Shown here: one piece after another, positions 52,301 through 60,722 of the stretch
Position numbering within the stretch: position 1 is the first letter of the stretch
Layout of the letters: each line of letters opens with the position of its first letter
From: Acidobacteriota bacterium
Lineage (GTDB): Bacteria > Acidobacteriota > Terriglobia > Acidiferrales > UBA7541
DNA length: 64,000 nt
Assembly: GCA_013289665.1 (NCBI GenBank)
Contig: JABCZN010000008.1
Coordinates: forward strand, 142,181 to 206,180
Direction: 5' to 3'
Position numbers and translations under genes: made by a program
The notes under the pieces: model-generated
Database searches by the model: none
What the model saw: the letters and a program-made list of their open reading frames with translations, nothing else
Told to the model about the DNA's origin: nothing

Positions 52301-52553
52301 TGCGCTGGATGCGGGTTTCACGCGCTTTCGCCCGGTGTTGATGACCGCGATGGCCATGATTATCGGAATGGTGCCAATGGCTTTGGGGCTCGGCGACGGC
52401 GGCGAGCAAAATGCGCCGCTCGGGCGCGCCGTCATCGGCGGCCTGCTGTTCGCGACTGTCTCGACTTTGTTTTTTGTTCCCACGGTCTTCAGCATTCTGC
52501 ACGGTATGCGTCGCCGCACAGCGGAAAACGCGATTCCGTCGCAAGGCGCTTGA
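49368..52553 (+). CDS. RND efflux pump, inner-membrane permease
   Basis: 1061 residues. The N-terminal helix (HTIVVMAILILILGSLAIVRTPTDIFPN) is followed by a porter domain, then helices 2-6 with the proton-relay motif LALAVGILVDDATVEIEN in helix 4, a second large periplasmic loop (FFPSVDSGTFKLHMRAPTG), and helices 8-12 (NFQSWLDPFIIITALPAALTG, FTRFRPVLMTAMAMIIGMVPMALG). It belongs to the HAE/AcrB-like group. It exports drugs, solvents or metabolites, driven by protons. The substrate is unknown. It is the first gene of a complete tripartite operon. Confidence 0.95.
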   Translation: MWIVRLALKQPHTIVVMAILILILGSLAIVRTPTDIFPNINIPVVSIIWTFNGLAPQDMADRIISITERNLTTVVDDISHIESQSLNGIAVVKVFLQPSASIDKALAQITASSQTQLKQLPQGTTPPLIITYSASTVPILQLGLSGKGLSEQQLNDYGLNFIRTRLVTVPGAAVPYPYGGKQRQVQVDLNTTALQAKGLSPLDVVSAISAQNLILPTGTSKIGSKEYDVDITNGAPQTIAELNRIPIKTIGTTTIYVSDVAYVRDGFPPQTNIVRVDGQRSTLVTVQKSGSYSTLDIITGIKQLLPQIKQTLPPELNVSLLGDQSIFVRGAITGVVKEAAIAACLTGLMILIFLGSWRSTVIVAVSIPLAIFCSIVIFSALGETINIMTLGGLALAVGILVDDATVEIENMNRNIDMGKEIEHAILDGAEEIATPAFVATLSICIVFVPMFLLTGVARYLFVPLAEAVVFAMLASYFLSRTLVPTMSKYLLQGHEHDVEHHSLSSRNPFVRLQVRFEHGFESVRNAYHGLLERCLDHRKAFVTAFFVACVTSLAVVAPWLGQDFFPSVDSGTFKLHMRAPTGMRIEETARLCDLVERSIRQQLPIGAVASVIDNIGLPYSGLNLSYSSSAPVGTSDADILVTLNEHGHVTGKYVHDLRLGLAKQFPGVTFAFLPSDIVSQILNFGLPAPIDIQIVGNNLAANRKYANALLEQVRRVPGIADPRIQQPSDQPYMHLFVDRTKSQEIGYTAHDVAQNLLVSLSGSFQTSPTFWVDPRNKVSYQIATQTPQYRVDTLQDLENVPVTGTTPDFPPTILANVASVQRGTGEAVISHYNIMPVLDIFGSIQGRDLGGVSRDINRILEKTKSQVPRGSQVVMRGQVQTMNASFTGLLAGLMFSIVLVYLLIVVNFQSWLDPFIIITALPAALTGIVWFLFATHTTLSVPALTGTIMCMGVATSNSILVVQFAREKMAEGKDPLAAALDAGFTRFRPVLMTAMAMIIGMVPMALGLGDGGEQNAPLGRAVIGGLLFATVSTLFFVPTVFSILHGMRRRTAENAIPSQGA

Positions 52554-52575
52554 TCAGACGAAAGAGGTTACGAAT

Positions 52576-53781
52576 ATGGAATCACAATCCAAAATATCTT
52601 CTTCACCACAGCAAAGCGCTGGCGCGAAGCAGGGCCTGCCATGGTATGGCCGGATTTCCGGGATCGTCGTCGCGCTCATTTTTGGCGGGGTGCTGGCCTA
52701 CGGCATATTTGGCAGAGTGCGGGCCAGCGCGACGCTGCGCACGGAGACCGACACCCTGGCTATGCCGGTCGTCACCGTTGTCACGCCCCAACGCTCGGCG
52801 CCGACTCAGGAAATCACGCTACCCGGCAACGTGCAGCCTTTCATTACCTCGCCGATCTTTTCCCGTACCAACGGTTACTTGAAAGCCTGGCATTTCGATA
52901 TCGGCGCGCATGTGAAAAAGGGCCAGCTGCTGGCCGAAATCGAGACCCCGGAAATTGACCAGCAACTCCAGCAATCCCGAAGCAATCTCGCCACCGCGGA
53001 AGCCAATCTCAGGCTCGCGGAAATCACCAAGAATCGGTATCAGGATCTGCTGAAAACCAATGCGGTTTCACAGCAAGATGTAGACAACACTGTCGGCACT
53101 TTCAACGCCAACAAGGCGATCGTCGAGGCCAATCAGGCGAACGTTAAGCAGCTTGAGACGCTGCAATCGTTCGAAAAGATTTATGCCCCGTTCGACGGCA
53201 TCATCACGGCGCGCAACACCGACATCGGCGACTTGATCAACTCCGGAAGCAATGGAAATGCCAAGACAGACCTCTTTCATATTTCGCAACCCGGCGTTTT
53301 GCGCGTGTATGTCAACATTCCCGAAGAGTATTCACAGCTAACCAAACCGGGCCTTACCGCAACCCTCACCCTGGCGGAATTCCCCGGAAAAACCTTTTCG
53401 GGAAAACTCGTCCGGACGGCTGATTCCATCAACAACGCCACTCGCACGCTTTTGAGCGAAGTAGACGTCAACAATCCCACGGGCCAGTTGCTTTCGGGAT
53501 CATTTGCGGAAGTCCTTTTCAAGGTTCCAACGGAGATTTCCACGTTCATTATTCCGGTGGATACTTTACTGTTCCGCGCGGAAGGATTGCGCGTGGCGGT
53601 GGTAAAGGACGGGAAGGCTGCGCTTGTTCCAGTGACACCGGGCCACGATTTTGGGGAAACGATGGAGATCGTTTCCGGGCTGAAAGGCACTGAGTCCATC
53701 ATCGTGAGCCCGCCCGATTCGATCGTCCCCGGCGAACAAGTAGAGATCGCGCAGCAAACAGCTGCGGTGGTGAAGCCGTGA
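52576..53781 (+). CDS. RND efflux pump, periplasmic adaptor (membrane fusion protein)
   Basis: 401 residues from the ATG behind GAGGTTA. One N-terminal helix (ISGIVVALIFGGVLAYGIFG) anchors it. The biotin-lipoyl half motifs (ITLPGNVQPFITSPIFSRTNGYLKAWHFDIGAHVKKGQLLAEIETPEID and later FEKIYAPFDGIITARNTDIGDLI, spread over about 85-240) surround a helical hairpin (LAEITKNRYQDLLKTNAVSQQDVD). HlyD/AcrA family. It links the permease with the outer-membrane channel. Its stop overlaps the start of the third gene by four bases. Confidence 0.95.
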   Translation: MESQSKISSSPQQSAGAKQGLPWYGRISGIVVALIFGGVLAYGIFGRVRASATLRTETDTLAMPVVTVVTPQRSAPTQEITLPGNVQPFITSPIFSRTNGYLKAWHFDIGAHVKKGQLLAEIETPEIDQQLQQSRSNLATAEANLRLAEITKNRYQDLLKTNAVSQQDVDNTVGTFNANKAIVEANQANVKQLETLQSFEKIYAPFDGIITARNTDIGDLINSGSNGNAKTDLFHISQPGVLRVYVNIPEEYSQLTKPGLTATLTLAEFPGKTFSGKLVRTADSINNATRTLLSEVDVNNPTGQLLSGSFAEVLFKVPTEISTFIIPVDTLLFRAEGLRVAVVKDGKAALVPVTPGHDFGETMEIVSGLKGTESIIVSPPDSIVPGEQVEIAQQTAAVVKP

Positions 53782-55277
53782 GTCGGACTAATCCTCCAAG
53801 AGTCTTCTTCCGCACATCCACACTCGCTCTGCCGTGGCTGCACCTTGTGGGAATGCTCGCCCTTGCCGGGTGCGCGGTTGGCCCAAAATACGTTCGGCCG
53901 GTCGCCGAAGTTCCGGCCGAGTACAAAGAAGCGGCTGATTGGAAAACCGCGCAGCCCAATGACCAGAACCTTGGGGGAGCGTGGTGGGAAATTTTTCGGG
54001 ACCCTCAACTAAACGATCTCGAACAACAGGTCAACGTCTCCAACCAGAACTTGAAAGCCGCGGAGGCCGTTTACGCTCAGTCTCGCGCGCTTTTGCGCTA
54101 CGACCGCGCCGCCTACTACCCCACAATCAGCGCGGGCGCATCGGCAACGCGAGACCGAATTTCGAACAATCGCCCTCCGAGCCTGGTCACAGACGGTCTC
54201 ACCTATAGTGATTTTCAGATACCGCTGGAATTGTCCTACGAACTGGACGTTTGGGGGCGCGTGCGAAAGACCGTGGAAGCCCAACGCGGCCAGGCGCAGG
54301 CGAGCGCGGCGGACCTTGCAACCGTCAACTTGAGCCTGCACGCGCAACTCGCCATGTTTTACTTCCAGGCGCGCAGCCTGGATGCGCAGGAGCAACTCCT
54401 GAATTCGACGGTGGAGCAATATCAGCAGGCGCTCGATTTGACCGAAAGCCGGTTCAAAGGCGGCATCGCTTCGGAGGTGGAAGTTCAACAAGCGAGCACC
54501 CAGCTCGAGACCACGCGCGCACAAGCCATCGACGTCGGCGTGCTCCGCAGCCAGTATGAACATGCGATTGCGACTCTCATTGGGAAGCCACCCGCGTCAT
54601 TCAGCCTGCCACCACTCCCCCTCACTTCCCCGCCGCCGGCAATACCGGCGCAGCTGCCTTCCGATCTTCTTGAGCGGCGGCCGGACATCGCCGCGGCGGA
54701 GAGGCGCATGGCTTCAGCCAACGCGCAGATTGGCGTCGCCAAGGCGGCGTATTACCCGGTCATCGGATTGAATGCCTTGGGCGGTTTCGAAAGCGGTGTT
54801 ATATCCACGTTGCTCTCTGGCCCCAGCGTCCTCTGGTCGGCTGGAGGCTCCGCGGTCGCTCCCATCTTTGACGGGGGAAGGCGGCGCGCCAATCTCGATC
54901 AGGCCGTCGCAGGCTACGACGAAACAGTTGCCAACTACCGCCAGACGGTGCTGACCGGCTTCCAGCAAGTGGAAGACAATCTGGCGTCATTGCGAATCCT
55001 GGAAAAAGAAGCGGACACCCAACAGCGCGCGGTCGTTGCGTCGCAAAAATCCCTGGATTTATCGCTCACCCGGTATCGAGGCGGAATCACCAGTTATCTC
55101 GAAGTGACCACCGCGCAGAGTGCGGCGCTGGTTGACGAAGTGACAGCGGTGAATATCCTTGGGCGCCGGTTGACCAGCGCCGTGCAGCTGATTCAGGCAC
55201 TCGGTGGAGGCTGGGACCGCTCCGCCCTGCCGGAACATCCAGAATGCTGCGGAAGGCTCGGCAGCAACTCCAAGTAA
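53778..55277 (+). CDS. RND efflux pump, NodT-type outer-membrane factor
   Basis: 499 residues from a GTG that overlaps the adaptor stop (GTGA). The lipoprotein signal LVGMLALAGC puts the lipidated cysteine at residue 32, followed by AVGPKYVRP as usual for NodT/OprM proteins. Two OEP repeats contain the family segments DPQLNDLEQQV, LSYELDVWGRVRKTVEA, ADLATVNLSLHAQLAMFYF, DLLERRPDIAAAERRMASANAQIGVAKAAYYP and GGRRRANLDQA. It forms the trimeric outer-membrane duct of the pump. It ends 19 bp from the convergent aminotransferase gene. Confidence 0.95.
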   Translation: MSRTNPPRVFFRTSTLALPWLHLVGMLALAGCAVGPKYVRPVAEVPAEYKEAADWKTAQPNDQNLGGAWWEIFRDPQLNDLEQQVNVSNQNLKAAEAVYAQSRALLRYDRAAYYPTISAGASATRDRISNNRPPSLVTDGLTYSDFQIPLELSYELDVWGRVRKTVEAQRGQAQASAADLATVNLSLHAQLAMFYFQARSLDAQEQLLNSTVEQYQQALDLTESRFKGGIASEVEVQQASTQLETTRAQAIDVGVLRSQYEHAIATLIGKPPASFSLPPLPLTSPPPAIPAQLPSDLLERRPDIAAAERRMASANAQIGVAKAAYYPVIGLNALGGFESGVISTLLSGPSVLWSAGGSAVAPIFDGGRRRANLDQAVAGYDETVANYRQTVLTGFQQVEDNLASLRILEKEADTQQRAVVASQKSLDLSLTRYRGGITSYLEVTTAQSAALVDEVTAVNILGRRLTSAVQLIQALGGGWDRSALPEHPECCGRLGSNSK

Positions 55278-55296
55278 TATATCGGTGCCGCGCCCG

Positions 55297-56658
55297 CTAT
55301 CTTGCGCCCACGGGCTCGCCGGTCCGCGCAACGCTGGCTTTGCCCATCGACCCGTCCAACAGGTGCAGAGCTTCTTCAACAATGTCCAGCCCCTGCCGAA
55401 GTTCCTCTTCGTTGATGATCAACGGCGGGCAAACCCAAAGCATGTTGAACCGGATGAATGCGTATAAATGCCTGGATTTTAAATGCGCGGCAAGCTTGCT
55501 CATTTCCGGGCTGCTTCCGTTGAACGGAGCCAGTGGCTCGCGCGTTGACTTGTCCTTTACAAGTTCCAGAACGCTGAACAGTCCTTTGTAGCGAACGTCG
55601 CCCACGCAGGCATACTTTTGCTTCATCGCTTCCAGGCGCGAGGCGAGATACCGGCCCTGTTTCTCAACATTTTCAAAAATCTTTTCCTCTTCATAGATGT
55701 GCAGATTGGCCACTGCCGCCGCGCAGCACACCGGGTGGCCGCTGTAGGTCAGTCCGCCCCACAGCATGTTGGTCTCGAAATAATTCGCAACCTTGTCGGA
55801 GACGATCACGGCGCCGAGCGGCATATACCCGCTCGTCAGGCCCTTCGCGCAGGTAACGATGTCCGGCTTGATGCCGAAATGCTGCGTTGCCAGCCATTTT
55901 CCAGTGCGCCCAAATCCGGCCATCACTTCATCGTCAATCAGCAGAATGCCGTATTTATCGCAGAGCGCGCGGAGCTTCGGATAATAATCGTCCGGCGGCA
56001 CCAGCAAGCCGTTCGATCCTGTGATGCCCTCCACCATAATCGCGGCGATACTGTGCGACCCTTCCATCTGAATCACTTCTTCGATGTGACTGACACACTC
56101 GCGATGGCAGGTTTCTACTTTCTGGCCAAACGGGCAGCGATAGCAATATGGATCGAACACGCGAACAATGCCGGGAATGCCCGGCTCGACGGCCCAGCGC
56201 CGCGGGTCACCGGATGCGGTCATTGAACCCATCGTGGCGCCATGATAGCTGCGGTAGCGGGTAATGATTTTGTCCCGGCCGGTAACGAGTCGCGCCATTT
56301 TGATGGCGTTTTCGTTCGCCTCTGAGCCGCCGAGAGTGAAGAATGCTTTCGCCAAACCGGTTACTTCGGCAAGTTTCTTGCCCAGCGATCCGCGCGGTTC
56401 CGTGGCAAAGCTCGGGCCCGCGAAGCAAAGCTCATCCACCTGCTTCTTGATCGCCTCCAGCATCTTGGGGTGCTGGTGTCCTACGTTGAGATTGATGAGT
56501 TGCGAGCTGAAATCCAGCCAGCGCTGGTCATCTCCATCCCAGAACCAGACGCCCTGGCCGCGTTTCATGTGTATCGGATTCGACGCACCCTGCACCGACC
56601 ACGAGAACATCGTGTAGTCGCGATTTTCCTGCACTACTTTCAGCGATTTGGCATCCAT
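55297..56658 (-). CDS. Class III aminotransferase, probably beta-alanine:2-oxoacid
   Basis: 453 residues. PLP enzyme of the omega-aminotransferase family: GGSEANENAIKMARLVTGRDKIITRYRSYHG region at about 105-137, LIDDEVMAGFGRTGKW at about 235, and the PLP-binding lysine in TCAKGLTSGYMPLGA. It is the last gene of the pyrimidine operon, 24 bp behind the carbamoylase, so beta-alanine is the likely amino donor, giving malonate semialdehyde. Similar enzymes also use taurine or 4-aminobutyrate, and the sequence alone does not exclude them. Confidence 0.88.
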   Translation of the reverse strand: MDAKSLKVVQENRDYTMFSWSVQGASNPIHMKRGQGVWFWDGDDQRWLDFSSQLINLNVGHQHPKMLEAIKKQVDELCFAGPSFATEPRGSLGKKLAEVTGLAKAFFTLGGSEANENAIKMARLVTGRDKIITRYRSYHGATMGSMTASGDPRRWAVEPGIPGIVRVFDPYCYRCPFGQKVETCHRECVSHIEEVIQMEGSHSIAAIMVEGITGSNGLLVPPDDYYPKLRALCDKYGILLIDDEVMAGFGRTGKWLATQHFGIKPDIVTCAKGLTSGYMPLGAVIVSDKVANYFETNMLWGGLTYSGHPVCCAAAVANLHIYEEEKIFENVEKQGRYLASRLEAMKQKYACVGDVRYKGLFSVLELVKDKSTREPLAPFNGSSPEMSKLAAHLKSRHLYAFIRFNMLWVCPPLIINEEELRQGLDIVEEALHLLDGSMGKASVARTGEPVGAR

Positions 56659-56682
56659 ACTCGATTTTCCTTCCCAGCCCAG

Positions 56683-57927
56683 TCAGTTGGCTCGCAAAAT
56701 CCAGTCCGCTGTCTTGGTGGCCAGCCGGTCCAGCGCGGCCACGGACATTTCCAGGTGCTCTTCCCGGGTGTCCTCAATCTTGTTATGGCTGATGCCGCGC
56801 AAAGATTGCACAAACATCATAACCGTTGGAATGCCTGCGCGCGAGACCTCCGCCGCGTCGTGCAAAGGGCCAGAGGGAAGCCGGTGAGAGCCGCCGGAAA
56901 TCTCACGGACGGACTGCTCACAAAGCTCGACCAGTTGAGGATGAAAGGGGATCGGCTCGATATTCCAGATTCGCGACCATTCCACCGTGCAACTTTCCTC
57001 GCTCGCAAATCGCTTGCTGGCCTCTTGCGCTTCCCGATACATCTGCGCGAGCACTTTGGCGTCCAGATCACGCTGGTCAAGAGTTGCTTCGCAGCGCCCA
57101 ACAACCGCGGTGACAATTCCTGGATACGTTTTCAGGCTTCCCATCGTGCAGACCGCGTCCGAATGTTTGCCTGCAATATTCCGGATTTCCAGGGCCAGCT
57201 TCGCGGCAGCAGCCAGGGCATCTTTTCGTTGTTTCATCGGTGTGGCGCCAGAATGCGCTTCTTGCCCATGAAACGTAATTGCGTGACGCTCGACTCCTTT
57301 GGTGCCCAGAACCACGCCCAACGGCAGGCCCATTTTTTCGAGGACTGGCCCCTGCTCAATGTGTAATTCAATGTATGCCGCGGCTTTGGCGCGCTCTTTT
57401 CCGGCCTCGGAAAAATGATCCATGTGGACGCCACAACGCCGCAAAGCGTCTTCCATCGTGACGCCATCCTTGTCCGTTCGCACCCGGTCGGCGGCAATAC
57501 TATGCGTTCCGGCAAAAGCGGATGAACCCAACAAGCTGCGTCCGAACCGCGCGCCTTCTTCGTCCGCCCAGTCCACCAGCCGAATCGTGACTGGCGGCTT
57601 GCCTTTAAACTCCCCTATGAATCGTCGCAACACTTCGAGCCCGGCAAGCACATTCAGGCTGCCATCAAGCCAGCCGCCGTTCGGCACCGAATCCAGATGT
57701 CCGCCGATGAGCAAAGTTTTTTCGGACGCACCTCGCAGAGTCACCCAATTATTTCCTGCGGCGTCGTAGTGGTGCTCGATTGGCAGCCCCACGAGTTTTG
57801 TCGTGAACCACTTTCGCGCTTTCTGCCACACGTCGGTCCACGCCACTCGCTGCGCGCCGTTTTCATCGGCGGTGAGCTCGCGAAGCTCTTTCAGTTCGCC
57901 GACAGTTCGTTTGGGATTCAGGCTCAT
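56683..57927 (-). CDS. Zn-dependent N-carbamoyl-beta-alanine amidohydrolase (M20 family)
   Basis: 414 residues. It has the hydantoinase/carbamoylase pattern of peptidase family M20: LIGGHLDSVPNGGWLDG (metal ligands His and Asp), DWADEEGARFG (Glu pair), AAYIELHIEQGPVLE (His ligand), FHGQEAHSGATPM and the distal His in GPLHDAAEVSRAGIPTVMMF. It hydrolyses N-carbamoyl-beta-alanine to beta-alanine, CO2 and ammonia, the third step of reductive pyrimidine breakdown. Allantoate amidohydrolase is a close relative; the operon context favours the pyrimidine role. It lies 12 bp after the dihydropyrimidinase stop. Confidence 0.88.
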   Translation of the reverse strand: MSLNPKRTVGELKELRELTADENGAQRVAWTDVWQKARKWFTTKLVGLPIEHHYDAAGNNWVTLRGASEKTLLIGGHLDSVPNGGWLDGSLNVLAGLEVLRRFIGEFKGKPPVTIRLVDWADEEGARFGRSLLGSSAFAGTHSIAADRVRTDKDGVTMEDALRRCGVHMDHFSEAGKERAKAAAYIELHIEQGPVLEKMGLPLGVVLGTKGVERHAITFHGQEAHSGATPMKQRKDALAAAAKLALEIRNIAGKHSDAVCTMGSLKTYPGIVTAVVGRCEATLDQRDLDAKVLAQMYREAQEASKRFASEESCTVEWSRIWNIEPIPFHPQLVELCEQSVREISGGSHRLPSGPLHDAAEVSRAGIPTVMMFVQSLRGISHNKIEDTREEHLEMSVAALDRLATKTADWILRAN

Positions 57928-57939
57928 GATGCGCCTCGC

Positions 57940-59319
57940 TCAGAAGTAGCTCGGCTCCCGTTTCAGCATACGCCCGCGGCCCCGTTCGCCCACGAATTTT
58001 CCGTCTTTCACCTGGACCTTGCCCCGCACTGTTACGACGGCGGGCCGCCCCTCAATTACCATCCCTTCGAATCCGCTGTAATCGTTATTGACGTGGTGTT
58101 TTGTTGCGGAAATCACACCGTGATAATCGAGATCGTAGATCACCAGGTCCGCGTCGCTGCCGATGGCAATCGTTCCCTTGCGCGGGAACAGCCCAAATAG
58201 CTTCGCCGGCCGTGTGCTCGCGGCGTCCACGAATCGTTCGATCTCCAGCCGCCCGCGTTTCACCCCGTAGGTGTAGAGCAAATTGATGCGATCTTCGATG
58301 CCGGGAATGCCATTGGGAATATTGGTGAACGCATCCTTCCCCAGAAGCTTTTGTTCCGCGTCGAAAGGGCAATGATCCGTGCCGACGGTATCAATCAAGC
58401 CGCGATCCAGCGCGCTCCACAGTACTCCCAAGTTCTTCTTTGCTCGTAACGGCGGAGACATGACATGCTTCATGCCTTCCACGCCGGGCTTCTCGGCGCA
58501 AGTCTTGTCCAGAAGGAAATGTGGCAGAACCGACTCGATGTAAAGTTTCACGCCGCGTTCCTTCGCTCCCAATGCCGCCTTCAGCGCTGGCTCGCAGGAC
58601 AAATGCACCACGTAGCCCGTGGCCCTGGTGTTCTCCAGAAAAGCCGCAAATCGCCCGGTTCCCTCCGCCTCCACGGATTCTGGCCGGCTTGGCTCGTGCC
58701 ACTCCGGCCCGGTTTTCCCTTCACTCAGCAATTTCTGCTGCAATTGGGCCACAAGCTCGGCGTTTTCACAGTGGGCAGTGACAATGACACCCAGTTGCCG
58801 TGCCAACCGCAGCGTCTGGTACATCTCCGCATCGTCCACGCCAAAGAAATTCTTGTACGCAAGGAAAATCTTGAAAGAGGCGGTCCCATCGGCCACCACC
58901 TGGCGCAATTGACCCGGTGTTTCCTTCACAAATTTGGTGACCGACATGTGAAAGGCATAATCGCAAGCGCTCTTCCCTTCCGCCTTGGACTTCCAAAGTT
59001 CGTAGCCTTGCAACGCATCATCGTTGCGATTGGGGCAGCACATCTCAATATAGGTCGTGGTTCCGCCGATCAAGGCCGCGATGCTCCCCGTTTCGTGGGT
59101 ATCCTTTGCGAATGTCGCCATGAACGGCAAGTAGATGTGTACGTGCGGATCAATAAAGCCGGGAAAAACCAGCTTGCCGCTGGCATCGATCGTTTCCGTG
59201 CCAGGAGGCACCTCCAGATTCCTTCCGATGCGGCTAATCGTCTCGTCCTCCACAAAAATGTCGGCGCGCTCCCGAGCCCCGACCATGACGATTTCGCCGT
59301 TCTTGATCAGCAAAGCCAT
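57940..59319 (-). CDS. hydA: Dihydropyrimidinase / D-hydantoinase
   Basis: 459 residues from an ATG behind GGGGGAG; a GTG at 59334 inside that ribosome binding site is less likely. Cyclic amidohydrolase with binuclear-metal ligands in GFIDPHVHIYLP (HxH), the carboxylated lysine in TASFKIFLAYK, histidines in TAHCENAEL and YVVHLSCEPAL, and the aspartate in DTVGTDHCPFD. It opens the ring of 5,6-dihydrouracil or dihydrothymine. It is the second enzymatic step, placed 17 bp after PreA. Confidence 0.93.
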   Translation of the reverse strand: MALLIKNGEIVMVGARERADIFVEDETISRIGRNLEVPPGTETIDASGKLVFPGFIDPHVHIYLPFMATFAKDTHETGSIAALIGGTTTYIEMCCPNRNDDALQGYELWKSKAEGKSACDYAFHMSVTKFVKETPGQLRQVVADGTASFKIFLAYKNFFGVDDAEMYQTLRLARQLGVIVTAHCENAELVAQLQQKLLSEGKTGPEWHEPSRPESVEAEGTGRFAAFLENTRATGYVVHLSCEPALKAALGAKERGVKLYIESVLPHFLLDKTCAEKPGVEGMKHVMSPPLRAKKNLGVLWSALDRGLIDTVGTDHCPFDAEQKLLGKDAFTNIPNGIPGIEDRINLLYTYGVKRGRLEIERFVDAASTRPAKLFGLFPRKGTIAIGSDADLVIYDLDYHGVISATKHHVNNDYSGFEGMVIEGRPAVVTVRGKVQVKDGKFVGERGRGRMLKREPSYF

Positions 59320-59336
59320 CGGAGACTCCCCCACTC

Positions 59337-60722
59337 TCAGTGAATGTGGATGCCCATCTTTTCCCGGTACGCTTTCATTTTCTCCCAGTCTTCGGTGACC
59401 TCGGGCTGTTTCTGGGTGATTTCATCCCAGGTCACGGACGGGCGCCCCGACGGCTCCTCCACCATGCGGATGCAGCTGTCCACTGGACAAACATTGAAGC
59501 ACAAGCGGCAACCGACGCAATCCTCTTCGCGAACGAGGACACTCGGACGCGTATGGACAGCCTCTTCTCTCCCATTCGAACGGACATCGTAGCTGCCCGG
59601 CGGCACGATGCTTCCATCCTTTGCCACCAGGTCAATGCACTGGTGCGCCGTATCGTTGCATGCCACATAGCAAAGGTTGCAGCGGATGCATTTCTGCTGG
59701 TCTATCCTCGCTATCGCCTTGAACGACAAGTCAAAATTCTTGAAGTCCGAGACCCGGTGAACGCTATGGCCGACTACGTCGGAAATCCTTTTGAATCCTT
59801 TTTCATCCATCCAGTTGGAGAGCCCATCACACAGGTCTTCGATGATGCGGAATCCGTAATGCATCACTGCTGTGCAAACCTGCAGGCTGCTTGCACCAAG
59901 GAGAAGAAATTCCGCGGCATCCGACCAGCAGGAGATCCCGCCCATCCCCGAAATTGGCAGCTTCGATTCCGCCACCACCGCGTCCGTCCCGAGCGCCGAC
60001 AGCATGTTCAGCGCAACCGGCTTCACTGCCGGCCCGGCATATCCTCCGTGCCCACCCTTCCCTCCGATGTTGGGAACTATTTCAAACGAATCCAGATCCA
60101 CTCCGATAATCGAATTAATCGTATTGATCAGCGATAACGCGTCCGCCCCCGCGGCCACCGCCGCGCGGGCGGGCATCACAATATTCGAAATGTTGGGAGT
60201 CAGCTTCACGATCACCGGAATTTTCGCCACTTGCATCACCCAGCCGGTGATCTGCTCGCAATATTCCGGCACCTGACCGACCGCGCTGCCCATCCCGCGT
60301 TCGCTCATCCCGTGCGGGCAGCCATAATTCAGTTCGATGCCATCGGCCCCGGTATCTTGAATCTTCTTGACGATGTCGTGCCAGACTTCCGGCTTCGATT
60401 CCACCATCGCCGACACGATCACCGCGCGATCCGGCCACGCCCGCTTCACTTCCGCGATTTCGCGCAGGTTCACTTCCAAAGGGCGGTCGGAAATCAGCTC
60501 CACGTTATTGATCGCCAGCATCTTTTGCCCGCCAAAATGCCAGGCGCCATAACGATTGGAAACATTCAGCACCGGCGCGCCAATTGTTTTCCATACGGCT
60601 CCGCCCCAGCCGGCTTCAAACGCGCGATGCACCTGCGCGCCCGAATTCGATGGCGGCGCCGATGCCAGCCAAAACGGATTTGGCGACCGAATCCCCGCAA
60701 AATTAGTCCGCAGATCAGCCAT
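59337..60722 (-). CDS. preA: NAD-dependent dihydropyrimidine dehydrogenase subunit PreA
   Basis: 461 residues from an ATG that overlaps the preT stop by 8 bp. The FMN TIM-barrel domain (1-330) carries the active-site loop LNYGCPHGMSERGMGS, in which the Cys equals C671 of mammalian dihydropyrimidine dehydrogenase. Other FMN landmarks are VIVKLTPNISNI and PISGMGGI. Two C-terminal [4Fe-4S] motifs follow (CIRCNLCYVACND and CVGCRLCFNVCP). It reduces uracil and thymine with electrons from PreT. Compared with Escherichia coli PreA it is extended by about 50 residues after the clusters. Confidence 0.93.
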   Translation of the reverse strand: MADLRTNFAGIRSPNPFWLASAPPSNSGAQVHRAFEAGWGGAVWKTIGAPVLNVSNRYGAWHFGGQKMLAINNVELISDRPLEVNLREIAEVKRAWPDRAVIVSAMVESKPEVWHDIVKKIQDTGADGIELNYGCPHGMSERGMGSAVGQVPEYCEQITGWVMQVAKIPVIVKLTPNISNIVMPARAAVAAGADALSLINTINSIIGVDLDSFEIVPNIGGKGGHGGYAGPAVKPVALNMLSALGTDAVVAESKLPISGMGGISCWSDAAEFLLLGASSLQVCTAVMHYGFRIIEDLCDGLSNWMDEKGFKRISDVVGHSVHRVSDFKNFDLSFKAIARIDQQKCIRCNLCYVACNDTAHQCIDLVAKDGSIVPPGSYDVRSNGREEAVHTRPSVLVREEDCVGCRLCFNVCPVDSCIRMVEEPSGRPSVTWDEITQKQPEVTEDWEKMKAYREKMGIHIH

